From Actinomycetota bacterium (GTDB taxonomy: Bacteria; Actinomycetota; UBA4738; CADDZG01; WHSQ01): a DNA stretch of 42,126 nt. The position numbers and the translations under genes were made by a program. The DNA lies in the NCBI GenBank assembly GCA_030448085.1, contig JAUJNU010000008.1, forward strand, positions 1 to 42,126. Reading direction: 5' to 3'. Each line of letters opens with the position of its first letter. The first letter of the stretch is position 1. The notes under the pieces are model-generated. The model did no database searches and was not told the DNA's origin. It worked only from the letters and a program-made list of their open reading frames with translations. This document shows positions 34,974 to 42,126 of this stretch, in pieces.

Positions 34974-36197
34974 TTGAAGTCGATCTTTAGCAGGAAGAGG
35001 CTGGCTGCCACGACGGTGGCTGTTGGGCTCCTCGCAGGCGCCATCGGGGCTAGCGCCGGAGCTCGTCCGACCTCGGCCCCCCTGAAGGGCGAGGGCAAAG
35101 GTCTGAAGCTCATCGCGAACGTTCCGTATTCCAGCGGCTCGGACATGGAGTTCACGACGATCAAGGGCCGTGAGTACGCCTTCACCGGGTCGTTCGCGGA
35201 GGTCAAGGATGGTGGTGGCCTCCACGTGATCGACATCACGAACCCCGAGAAGCCCAAGGAAGTGGCGTGGCTCAAGTGCTCCGTCTACCAGGCTGACATC
35301 CAGATCAGTCACGACCGCAAGACGGTGATCATGGCTGCGGACAGCGCCGGCGGCGCCGAGTCCTGCCTTGCTCTCGGGAAGAAGGGCTTCATGACGATCG
35401 ACATCTCGAACCCCAAGAAGCCGAGGCCCATCGGGTTCGCAGAGATCTCCCGTGGATCCCACAACATCACGGCCCACCCGACGAAACCTTTCGTCTACAA
35501 CTCGGATGCCGACCTTGGCGGCCGGGGCAACATCGAGGTCTGGTCGATCAAGAACCCGGCGCAGCCGAAGAAGGTCACCGACCTCATCATCCCGGGCCAC
35601 AGCCCCCACGACATCTCCTTCAACAAGAAGGGCACGCTTGCCGTGACCGCGGCGATCAGCCACATCGACCTCATCGACACGAAGAACCCGGCCAAGCCCT
35701 CGCTGAAGCTCACGTGGCAGTGCCCCGGCTGCTCGATCACGCACGACGCGAAGTTCACACCTGACGGCAAGGGCCTCATCGTGGGCGACGAGGGTGGCGG
35801 TGGCGGTGGCTACCCGTGCCCTGGTGGCGCCCTTTACTTCTACGACCTTGTCGGCGGGGAGGTCCCGGTGCTGACCGGCATCTACGAGCCGAACGAGGTG
35901 CTTTTCGCCCGGGACGGGCAGAAGGGCCTCGATGGTTGCACCTCCCACGTCTTCGACATCTCGGACGACGGCAAGAGGGTCGCCATCTCTTGGTACACCG
36001 CGGGAACCCGCTACCTCGACGTCTCCAACCCAACCGGGGCCACCTTCGGAGAGAGCGGCACGGGCGTCAAGGAGCTCGGCTGGTTCATGCCCGAGGGCGG
36101 CGAATCGTGGAGCTCGAAGTTCCACAAGGGGAAGTACATCTACTCGAACGACATCAACCGCGGCTTCGACGTCTTCAAGATCACGACGAAGAAGTAG
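34974..36197 (+). CDS. Secreted LVIVD-repeat beta-propeller protein
   Basis: A 407-residue secreted protein. After a signal peptide (KRLAATTVAVGLLAGAIGAS) come several repeats of about 45-50 residues built around LHVIDITNPEKPKEV, FMTIDISNPKKPRPI, IEVWSIKNPAQPKKV, IDLIDTKNPAKPSLK and TRYLDVSNPTGATF. This is the LVIVD repeat, expected to fold into a beta-propeller on the cell surface. A run GGGGGGYPCPGG interrupts one blade, and Cys pairs suggest disulfides. Function of the family is not established; a binding or scaffold role is most likely. The start is TTG 34974, with AAGGAG seven bases upstream. A strong terminator follows. Neighbours on both sides are M28 peptidases, suggesting a shared extracellular process. 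Confidence 0.85.
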   Translation: MKSIFSRKRLAATTVAVGLLAGAIGASAGARPTSAPLKGEGKGLKLIANVPYSSGSDMEFTTIKGREYAFTGSFAEVKDGGGLHVIDITNPEKPKEVAWLKCSVYQADIQISHDRKTVIMAADSAGGAESCLALGKKGFMTIDISNPKKPRPIGFAEISRGSHNITAHPTKPFVYNSDADLGGRGNIEVWSIKNPAQPKKVTDLIIPGHSPHDISFNKKGTLAVTAAISHIDLIDTKNPAKPSLKLTWQCPGCSITHDAKFTPDGKGLIVGDEGGGGGGYPCPGGALYFYDLVGGEVPVLTGIYEPNEVLFARDGQKGLDGCTSHVFDISDDGKRVAISWYTAGTRYLDVSNPTGATFGESGTGVKELGWFMPEGGESWSSKFHKGKYIYSNDINRGFDVFKITTKK

Positions 36198-36230
36198 CGG
36201 CACCCTTTATCAGGCAAGAGATGCAATAGG

Positions 36231-36263
36231 GAAAGGCCCGGGCGGCTCAAGCCCGGGCCTTTC
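36231..36263. terminator. Bidirectional Rho-independent terminator
   Basis: A perfect 13-base stem, 36231-36243 with 36251-36263, around a 7-base loop, flanked by A-rich and T-rich ends (GAAAGGCCCGGGC and its complement). It sits between the convergent LVIVD-repeat gene and the M28 lipoprotein gene, so it can serve both. Confidence 0.85.
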
Positions 36264-36277
36264 TTCGTTGTCTGCCG

Positions 36278-37720
36278 TTAGCGCGAAGGGAGGGGCTCGA
36301 CCCCGAGCGCATAACCCTCGATGACAGCGGCAGCCGCGTTCGAGAGCAGTGCGAGAGCTTCGTCGTTGATGTTCGACAGGTCGTCGCAACTCTGGTGATA
36401 GCAGGCATCGAGGGGGGCCTTCGCCTCACCGCCGTAACGGGCTGCTTCGGATGATGTCTTGAGCCCCTCGGCGCCGGAGTAGAGCCCGCCCACGGGCACA
36501 CCGGAGGCCTCGAAGGAGTAGTGGTCGGATCTGCCCGTGAGGTCTATGGGCTCCCCCTCCACCCCGGCAGCATCCAGTTGCTCCATCAACACCTGGGTGA
36601 CGGTCTCCGATCCCGGTGGTGCCCCCGAGTTGTCGTAGACATAGGGGACGTAGTTGGGGGACGCGATCATGTCGAAGTTCAGGTAGACGGCTATGTCTTC
36701 GATCTGCTCCGCCTGCAGTCTCTCGACATAGTTCCGGGACCCGTAGAGCCCGGACTCCTCTCCCGTCCAGAAAGCGAAGCGGAGCCGGTTGACGAGCGGC
36801 TCGCCGGACAGCTCTTCGGCCGTTTCCAGCAGCATCGCCACCCCGGACCCGTTGTCGTTGATCCCGGGCCCGTCGACAACGGAGTCGAGGTGACCGCCGG
36901 CCATCACGACGTTCGAGGCGTCCCCACCCGTGGACTCCGCGATCACGCTCCGCAGCGTCTCCGAGGTGTTGATGGTGTTGGTCTCGAGCCTGACCTTCGC
37001 CCCTGCCCCCGCCCTCGCGAGGGCCCGACCGGTCTCGCCCGTGACTCCCAACACCGGGATCTCGAGCCCATCGGGGCTGAGCAGCGTCGGGCGCAGGACT
37101 CCATCCTCTGTCGAGTACTCGGGAAAGGTCACGATGATGCCCTCAGCCCCGGCGGCCTGTGCGTTCACTACCTGATCCCGCACGAAGCAATCGCCGGAGC
37201 GGACGAGGAAGATGGCCCCCGGGACTGCCTCTGTCAGGTTCTCCGGCTCGCAGGCGTCGGCGCTTACGCCGTCCGAGCCCACCCGATAAAGGGGCGCCTC
37301 CACCTCGGCAGCGGGAGAGTAGAGGAGGGCCCGGACGTCCTCTCCGTCCTCGAACGTCTCCCGCTGTGGAGACAGGATCTCCAACTCGGTGTCGGCGGTC
37401 TGCTCGAAGACGGGAGCCGTGAACGAGTCGATGGTGACCTCGTAGCCCGCCTCCTCCAGCACCTCGGACACGTAGTCGACGGAAGCTTCGTACCCGGGGT
37501 CACCTGCGGCTCGGGTCCCCCCGTTCTCGTCGGCGATGTGCTGAAGAACCTCGAGATGCTCGTGTATGCCCTCGATGGTGACAGCGGTACCCGGGCTCTC
37601 GCTCACGGACACGCTAGATGCGGCAGAAGGTGGGGCGGCCGGGACCGGGAGGCTGGGGTCCGTGCAGGCGACTAAGAGGGACGCGAGGAGCAGGATCGCG
37701 GCGCCCGAACCACGGTTCAC
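36278..37720 (-). CDS. M28 aminopeptidase lipoprotein with PA domain
   Basis: A 480-residue lipoprotein aminopeptidase. The signal ends in the lipobox LLVAC. A protease-associated (PA) insert spans roughly 130-240 (PGAIFLVRSGDCFVRDQVVN, AGAEGIIVTFPEY). The catalytic domain has GGHLDSV (His, Asp), INDNGSGVAML (bridging Asp), WTGEESGLYGS (two Glu), FDMIASPNYVP (Asp), SDHYSFEASGVP and a final DACYHQSCDD (His), as in Streptomyces griseus-type aminopeptidase. It is larger than the M28 enzyme at 33781-34815 and not a recent duplicate of it. The GTG start at 37720 lies nine bases after the upstream membrane-protein gene, so the two form an operon. The product should act on the outer face of the membrane, releasing amino acids from peptides. 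Confidence 0.9.
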   Translation of the reverse strand: MNRGSGAAILLLASLLVACTDPSLPVPAAPPSAASSVSVSESPGTAVTIEGIHEHLEVLQHIADENGGTRAAGDPGYEASVDYVSEVLEEAGYEVTIDSFTAPVFEQTADTELEILSPQRETFEDGEDVRALLYSPAAEVEAPLYRVGSDGVSADACEPENLTEAVPGAIFLVRSGDCFVRDQVVNAQAAGAEGIIVTFPEYSTEDGVLRPTLLSPDGLEIPVLGVTGETGRALARAGAGAKVRLETNTINTSETLRSVIAESTGGDASNVVMAGGHLDSVVDGPGINDNGSGVAMLLETAEELSGEPLVNRLRFAFWTGEESGLYGSRNYVERLQAEQIEDIAVYLNFDMIASPNYVPYVYDNSGAPPGSETVTQVLMEQLDAAGVEGEPIDLTGRSDHYSFEASGVPVGGLYSGAEGLKTSSEAARYGGEAKAPLDACYHQSCDDLSNINDEALALLSNAAAAVIEGYALGVEPLPSR

Positions 37721-37729
37721 GGACGAACT

Positions 37730-38488
37730 CTAAGACAGAGGGGCCGTCAACTGCCGCGCGATCTCCTCGAGCGTCGAGGGGTCCGTGCCGGCGACGTAGA
37801 ACACGTATCCGTCTTCGTGCAGCATTACGACGCCGCTCACGCCCTGGAATTCGCCCGCGAACCCTGGGATCCCGTTGATCTCTACATCCCGAACCCCCGT
37901 GCCTCCCGCATCTATGAAACCTTGCTTCGCCTCATCTCGCCCGGAGTCGCCCATCGCGCCTGGATCGAGGCCTAGCACCACCACTCCGGAAGGCTGGCCG
38001 CTCTCCGGGACCAGCCGTCGACCTTCGACGACGGAAAGCGAATCCTCACCGAAGGCGTCGCGGAAGCCTGACCTGACCTGCTCCAGCGCAGCGGGGGGCA
38101 GCTCCTGATAGGTGTATCCCTGGAGCGGGATGAAGACCGCCCGGACCTGCTCAGCGTTCGGGGGCCTTTCGTCGCCTATGACCCTGAGCGGTGCGATGAC
38201 CAGCAGTGCAATGAGGAAGATCCAGGGGGACCAGACCGTGCCGGTGCGCTTCCTGGTTCTCACGTAGATGGACCTGATCCCGTAAGCGATCAAGACCGCT
38301 ATCAAGATGCGGGCTGTGGCAGCACCAATTTCGAATGAAGAGAACGGGAGCTCGACCGCCGCAAGGAAGCAAAGTGCCAGCAGCAGGACTGAGATCGCTA
38401 TCTGGGCTGCCCCGGGAGTTTCCTTGGGCGCGGTCGGTGGCTGCTCGGGTGTTGCCGGCTGGTTCTGTGGATCCTCGGGCGTTTGCAT
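37730..38488 (-). CDS. Membrane protein of unknown function
   Basis: Not recognised. A 252-residue protein with a Pro/Gln/Glu-rich cytoplasmic N-terminus, three hydrophobic helices (IAISVLLLALCFLAAVELPF, AATARILIAVLIAYGI, SPWIFLIALLVIAPLRVIG), and a soluble extracytoplasmic domain of about 140 residues. In this domain FIPLQGYTYQELPPAALEQV, GVVVLGLDPGAMG and SGVVMLHEDGYVFYVAGTDP suggest a small alpha/beta fold. It precedes the M28 lipoprotein gene by nine bases on the same strand, and may modulate or anchor it. The ATG at 38488 gives the longest plausible N-terminus. The frame is intact. Confidence 0.6.
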   Translation of the reverse strand: MQTPEDPQNQPATPEQPPTAPKETPGAAQIAISVLLLALCFLAAVELPFSSFEIGAATARILIAVLIAYGIRSIYVRTRKRTGTVWSPWIFLIALLVIAPLRVIGDERPPNAEQVRAVFIPLQGYTYQELPPAALEQVRSGFRDAFGEDSLSVVEGRRLVPESGQPSGVVVLGLDPGAMGDSGRDEAKQGFIDAGGTGVRDVEINGIPGFAGEFQGVSGVVMLHEDGYVFYVAGTDPSTLEEIARQLTAPLS

Positions 38489-38674
38489 GTCTCCCCCCCT
38501 TCGTTAGAGCCGCAGGGAGGATATCTGAGCCGGGGGTGGCCTCACCTGATACCTCGAGTCCGATCCCTACGCGCGCAGTGGTGCCCGAGGCTGCTCCGGG
38601 ATGAGTTCCCCGCCACTCGGGACCTCGCGGATTAGGGTGCCGCTATGCACGCAGCCCGAGCTCGGAGGTCGCGG

Positions 38675-39181
38675 ATGAAGGCGTTGGCTCTTCCGTTGGT
38701 GGCGGTCCTGCTGATGACCGGTTGCGGCGGGGACGACGACCTGCTTGTCGAGCCGCAGGCAACGAACTCGCCTGAGGTGGCGGAGCCCACCTACGTGAGC
38801 CCGGCCCCCGGTACCCCGACGGTTCCCACCCCGACCGCGCCGGCCCCCTCGATCACCCCAACCACTCCAGCCCCCGACCCTTCCGAGTTCGAGGGGCCGG
38901 TCGTGTCGGGGGCCCCCACACCGGAGGCCGCCGCCAAGGGCTTCCACGACAGGTGGGTGGCGGGTGACAGCGAGGGTGCGATTGCCTTTGCGACGGTGCC
39001 CGCGATCAACCAGTTGTTCGCCTACCCCAGCGGCAACCCCCTCGAGTACATGGGTTGCGAGGAAGAGGGATCGAAGTTCCGCTGCTTCTACTACTACGAG
39101 GGCGGCGGCCTCAACATGGTGGTGCGGGATAGCGACGCCGGCGGCTGGCTCGTGACGCGCGCCTTCTTCGTCGTCGACTGA
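38675..39181 (+). CDS. Small lipoprotein of unknown function
   Basis: A lipoprotein of about 168 residues: MKALALPLVAVLLMTGC signal with lipobox MTGC, then a Pro/Thr/Ala-rich linker of about 70 residues, and a compact C-terminal domain beginning PEAAAKGFHDRWVAGDSEGA and ending MVVRDSDAGGWLVTRAFF. The last part has the pattern of NTF2-like lipoproteins (helix-rich start, then beta hairpins with a Cys pair in EYMGCEE and FRCFYYY). ATG 38675 is preferred; the ATG ten codons earlier adds a basic stretch before the signal. The gene stands alone between oppositely oriented neighbours. Confidence 0.65.
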   Translation: MKALALPLVAVLLMTGCGGDDDLLVEPQATNSPEVAEPTYVSPAPGTPTVPTPTAPAPSITPTTPAPDPSEFEGPVVSGAPTPEAAAKGFHDRWVAGDSEGAIAFATVPAINQLFAYPSGNPLEYMGCEEEGSKFRCFYYYEGGGLNMVVRDSDAGGWLVTRAFFVVD

Positions 39182-39185
39182 GTGC

Positions 39186-39467
39186 TTACGCTGCTCCCGA
39201 CGACGGTGGCTTGATGATGTCGCGCACGGTCTGACGAGCGGCACCGGCGGCCGCACCCGTTAGAGCGATCCAGGCGGCCTTCTTGCGTGCGGGCACCATC
39301 GCGTCGACCTGTGGGGGCTCCTCTTTCGTAACGAGACGCCACAGGGTCGTGACCACGTACGTCGCCAGCCGCACCGCGACCATGCCGGCTAGCGTGGCCC
39401 CGATCGTTTGCAGCGGTGACGCCTTCTGTGGCGTCGAGCCGTCAGGAAGTGTCTTCTTCTTGGCCAT
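39186..39467 (-). CDS. DUF4235 family small membrane protein
   Basis: A 93-residue protein with two hydrophobic stretches (TIGATLAGMVAVRLATYVVT and AWIALTGAAAGAARQTVR) flanking WRLVTKEEPPQ. This is the pattern of actinobacterial DUF4235 proteins, whose function is unknown. The ATG has a perfect AAGGAGG four bases upstream. It ends four bases from the convergent lipoprotein gene. Confidence 0.75.
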   Translation of the reverse strand: MAKKKTLPDGSTPQKASPLQTIGATLAGMVAVRLATYVVTTLWRLVTKEEPPQVDAMVPARKKAAWIALTGAAAGAARQTVRDIIKPPSSGAA

Positions 39468-39509
39468 CGGTCCTCCTTAAACAACGAGTATGCCCAAGGG
39501 GCTGGGGTG

Positions 39510-40709
39510 TTATGCCTCCGCAAGCTCCCTTTGCATCCCGACCACGCTGTCCAGCTCTTCTCCACCTTCGGCCGGCCCGATGGCGATGACGCGATCGCCG
39601 GCTTGTAAAACGAAGTGGGGTTTCGGCCGGTAGGTCCACCTACGGCCGCGCTGGACCGCGAGGATGAACATCCCCGTCTCGGTCTCGACCGAGAGGTCCT
39701 TGATCGACTTGCCGTCCGCTTGAGACCCTGCCCCCACCTGACTCTCGTGCCCGACCTCGTCCGACTCGACGAGGGCCGCGGCGATCACGGGGTGGAGCTC
39801 CTCCCCCCGCTCGACGAGCCTCGTCATCTCGCGCGCCGAGTCGAAGATCATCTCGGAGGCGCCGGCGAGGCGGATGAGCCCCCGCAGGTCATCCGGGTTC
39901 CGGGCCTCCTGCGCGCTCCTCAGCACCCACGATTCCAACTCGTCGTGGACCGCGTCGGAGCGGGCCTCGAGGTTGGACACCTCCGCGGCCAGAGCTTGAT
40001 CGTTGAAGAGGAGTGCTGAGTAGGCGAGACCCACTGCGACCTCGGCCGAGTTCTTCATCTCGACCAAGAGGTCGACCGCTCGGTCGAGCTCCGAGAGAAC
40101 GACCTCTCCCGGCTCCGGGGTCTCAGGGAGCGGAGGCGCCCCCATCAGCTCCCTCGCGAGGGCGACGCCGTCCTCGGGGCCCTTGACCAGCACGGCGTCG
40201 TTCGAGGCCATGCAGAAATCTGGTCCGGGATCGAGGTCCCATTCGCCACCGCGGCGGACCGCCAGCACCCACATGCCGATCTCCACCGGCATCGACAGCT
40301 CTCTCAGGTTCTGACCGATGGCGGGGGAGCCCTCTCGCACCTTGATGCGAGAGACGATCTCGTCTGCATGCCGCAGGTCCTTGCGCAGGTCCTCGACTAT
40401 CCCGAGTCCCGAGGAGACCACTCTCGCGATGTCCTCCGCCGCGTCCGCGATGTTCTCGACGGCCGAAGCGATCTCGAGCACGCCGGCCATGTACTCGGCA
40501 TCCTCGGGGCTTCGGGCGGCGAGTATGGCGGTCTTCCGCAACTGATGGAGGTGACCGAACATCCGCTCTTCGAGCCGCCGGACCTCTTTGGCCAGATCCT
40601 TGTCGGCGAAGAACACCGCCGCGTAGGCGAGGTCCACCATGAGCTCCGAAGAGTCTTTGATGAGCGCGAGGAATCCTTTGACGGTCCTCGGGCTATCTCC
40701 CTTATCCAA
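39510..40709 (-). CDS. Double PhoU/RCK_C regulator of Mg2+ transport
   Basis: A protein of about 399 residues with internal duplication in the order PhoU, RCK_C, PhoU, RCK_C. The first PhoU half contains LAYAAVFFADKDLAKEVRRL and EIASAVENIADAAEDIARVV; the second has LAYSALLFNDQALAAEVSNL and GASEMIFDSAREMTRLVE. The RCK_C copies read IGMWVLAVRRGGEWDLDPGP and TGMFILAVQRGRRWTYRPKP. TrkA-C domains bind small ligands such as c-di-AMP or nucleotides, and PhoU bundles dock on transporters. It lies 21 bases after the MgtE-type gene, so it is the likely gating subunit. TTG 40709 is preferred as start because AAGGAG is seven bases upstream; ATG 40727 would contain that site. The frame is intact. Confidence 0.85.
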   Translation of the reverse strand: MDKGDSPRTVKGFLALIKDSSELMVDLAYAAVFFADKDLAKEVRRLEERMFGHLHQLRKTAILAARSPEDAEYMAGVLEIASAVENIADAAEDIARVVSSGLGIVEDLRKDLRHADEIVSRIKVREGSPAIGQNLRELSMPVEIGMWVLAVRRGGEWDLDPGPDFCMASNDAVLVKGPEDGVALARELMGAPPLPETPEPGEVVLSELDRAVDLLVEMKNSAEVAVGLAYSALLFNDQALAAEVSNLEARSDAVHDELESWVLRSAQEARNPDDLRGLIRLAGASEMIFDSAREMTRLVERGEELHPVIAAALVESDEVGHESQVGAGSQADGKSIKDLSVETETGMFILAVQRGRRWTYRPKPHFVLQAGDRVIAIGPAEGGEELDSVVGMQRELAEA

Positions 40710-40730
40710 CCTGTGGCTCCTTCCCATTAA

Positions 40731-42122
40731 CTACGCTACTCCGAAGACGACGAGAGCCCCGACGAGGCAGATCACGCCGAGCAGGTCCATGCCGCTCGTG
40801 ACGAGTGGGATCGTGTGGTTGTCGGGGTCGAACCCGAAGCGGAACGTGACGATGGCTGCGTAATAGCCGATGAAGCAGGCGACGAGCATCGCGAACATCC
40901 CCCCGACCATGGCCGAGCCGAGGAAGCGGAACGCCCCGGGATAGGCCTGGTTGGTCACCTCGGCTACCAGGAGTGTCGTGGTGGCCGTCATCGAATAAAG
41001 GAAGAGCCCCAGCGCCAGCACGATCGTCGTGTCCATCAGGGCCACGGGGTCCGGCTTGGCCGTGGGGGACGCCGCCCCGAGGTGCAGCTTCGTGCCCAGC
41101 CTCGCGGCGAGGATCGAGCCCAGGGCGCCGGTGTTCTCGAGGAAGCCCGGCAGGAAGATGAGGAATGCCGGGTAGGGAACGAACACCTCCCCGATCCGGG
41201 GCTCCACGACGGTGCCGGCAAGGATGTCGAGGACGATCGCGACGCAGAGGATCGGAAAGCTCTCTCGAGCTATCCGCCTGGCAACGGGCAGGACGGTCGT
41301 CCAGGCCTTGAACATCGCGAAGGCTCCCGCGGCGACGCACAGGATCCCCATGATCGGAGTGACGTACTCGATCCCGACGAGGTAGGAGGCGAGGAACAGG
41401 AAGGGCAGTGTGACCACGTCGCCCACGACCGTGATGAGGATCGCCCCCACCGAGTCGAGGTCCCATCCCCTGCGAAAGGACTGGATCGACAGGAACACCG
41501 TGAACGCGAGCACGAGGGCTGAAGAGAGGACCCCGCCGATCAGGGCGATGACCACGAACTCCAGCGTCGAGATCGTGTCGATGCCGAGGAGCCCCGCGAT
41601 CGCCCGGGCCATGATGCCCATCGCAACCGAGGTGCCGAGCGTCAGAAGGGTCGTGGCGTAGACGTTCTGGCCGAGGATCCCGCTCTTCTCGCGCGAGATG
41701 GTGAAGAGGCCGGTGTGGATCGAGGTGCCGAGGCGAGCCGAGAGGGCGCCGAAGATGTTGCCTCTCATCCCGATCGATACCGGGATCAGGACGAAGAGCC
41801 CTTTCACCGACGTCAGGCGGTGCTCGAAGGAGGCGAGCACCAGGCCCGAGATGAGGGACGTGAGGGCCGAGATGAGGTTCGCTATGAACCCCTGGCGGAT
41901 CGTCGCCCTCTCCGATCCCCAGTAGTCCATGACCTGTCGAGAGGGGTCTGCGACCAGGCGGGCGGTGCCCCTGACGGCCCGGGCGGGGCTTCCCAGGAGC
42001 CCGCGGATCCCCAGGCCCACCCACCTGATGGGAAGGGCCCTCGAAACTTTCCTGCCGGAACCACGATTTCTCATCTTTTTTTGGGAACCCCAAACCCTTA
42101 TCGAGCGTTCTAACGAATACAT
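40731..42122 (-). CDS. SLC41/MgtE-type divalent cation transporter, two domains
   Basis: A 463-residue membrane protein with about 10-12 helices in two similar halves. Each half carries an SLC41/MgtE transmembrane domain: the first has LFVLIPVSIGMRGNIFGALS and RLGTSIHTGLF, the second FLIFLPGFLENTGALGSILA and RLGTKLHLGAA. The P/GxxxNxG-type loops line the Mg2+ pathway in MgtE. Bacterial MgtE has one such domain and dimerises; here the two domains are in one chain, as in animal SLC41. It lacks the N and CBS gating domains; the PhoU/RCK_C protein encoded downstream probably replaces them. ATG 42122 is only four bases from the window edge, so an earlier start or the ATG at 42074 cannot be excluded. 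Confidence 0.85.
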   Translation of the reverse strand: MYSLERSIRVWGSQKKMRNRGSGRKVSRALPIRWVGLGIRGLLGSPARAVRGTARLVADPSRQVMDYWGSERATIRQGFIANLISALTSLISGLVLASFEHRLTSVKGLFVLIPVSIGMRGNIFGALSARLGTSIHTGLFTISREKSGILGQNVYATTLLTLGTSVAMGIMARAIAGLLGIDTISTLEFVVIALIGGVLSSALVLAFTVFLSIQSFRRGWDLDSVGAILITVVGDVVTLPFLFLASYLVGIEYVTPIMGILCVAAGAFAMFKAWTTVLPVARRIARESFPILCVAIVLDILAGTVVEPRIGEVFVPYPAFLIFLPGFLENTGALGSILAARLGTKLHLGAASPTAKPDPVALMDTTIVLALGLFLYSMTATTTLLVAEVTNQAYPGAFRFLGSAMVGGMFAMLVACFIGYYAAIVTFRFGFDPDNHTIPLVTSGMDLLGVICLVGALVVFGVA

Positions 42123-42126
42123 AGTG

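Noticed and set aside
34820..36203. Long open frame on the minus strand over the LVIVD gene (about 463 codons)
   Set aside because: It is antisense to a clean secreted repeat protein with a ribosome site and signal peptide; its translation is Arg/Val/Asp-rich without any domain.
40702..42093. Second long minus-strand frame overlapping the MgtE-type gene
   Set aside because: Low-complexity Arg/His/Pro/Gly translation typical of an out-of-phase frame in GC-rich DNA; the MgtE frame has clear helices and motifs.
1..42126. Insertion sequences, integrase genes, att sites, CRISPR arrays
   Set aside because: No transposase or integrase motifs, no terminal repeats and no regularly spaced repeats were seen; the gene duplication in the K+ region shows no flanking repeats.

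Overview
The window is about 42 kb of high-GC DNA from an actinomycete-like bacterium, probably an uncultured, deep-branching member of the Actinomycetota. The evidence is GC-rich codon use, frequent GTG and TTG starts, stop-start overlaps (GTGA, ATGA, TTGA), and a gene backbone that, from memory, resembles Streptomyces: Tad pilus genes, bldG with its partner, hppA, topA, tmk and holB. No insertion sequence, phage gene, CRISPR array or rRNA was seen.

Layout. (1) 0-5.3 kb: the start of a secreted S15/CocE-type hydrolase on the minus strand, then a Tad/Flp pilus operon (tadZ, tadA, fused tadB/C, a DUF192 lipoprotein, flp pilin, TadE). It ends in an unusual gene that joins a TadE/G-like membrane segment to an M15B peptidoglycan carboxypeptidase. 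(2) 5.3-10.3 kb: an M2/M3-type metallopeptidase, an LCP-family cell-wall gene coupled to an unknown membrane protein, the bldG/anti-sigma pair, and a DtxR-family regulator behind a striking palindromic operator. (3) 10.3-20.2 kb: ion homeostasis. It holds a K+-independent H+-pyrophosphatase, two KimA-like K+ importers (one badly frameshifted, one lacking part of its C-terminal domain), a KdpDE-like two-component system between them without kdpFABC, an OB-fold gene and a CeoB/CeoC (TrkA) pair. (4) 20.2-28.1 kb: an HD protein, DedA, topA, an MFS transporter possibly fused to thymidylate kinase, holB, a PAS histidine kinase and tRNA-Thr(CGT). (5) 28.1-33.6 kb: an intact multi-TM PAS histidine kinase, and a hybrid kinase translationally coupled to a lipoprotein. 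(6) 33.7-42.1 kb: two secreted M28 peptidases flanking an LVIVD-repeat protein, small envelope proteins, and a double PhoU/RCK_C protein in an operon with a double-domain SLC41/MgtE Mg2+ transporter.

How the genes fit together. The H+-PPase would build the proton gradient that a KimA-type K+/H+ symporter uses. CeoB/CeoC and the KdpDE-like pair are the obvious nucleotide- and K+-responsive controls, and the MgtE/PhoU-RCK operon is a parallel Mg2+ module. The Tad, LCP, M15 and peptidase genes point to an envelope-active, peptide-scavenging cell.

Caution. Many genes are broken by single-base indels that fall in patches (about 3.4-3.9, 6.5-7.5, 10.4-16.7, 22.8-28.1 and 31.3-33.6 kb), separated by clean stretches. 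Even the tRNA appears to lack two bases. Most breaks are therefore more likely sequencing or assembly errors than real pseudogenes. Coordinates of broken genes are envelopes inferred by joining reading frames.
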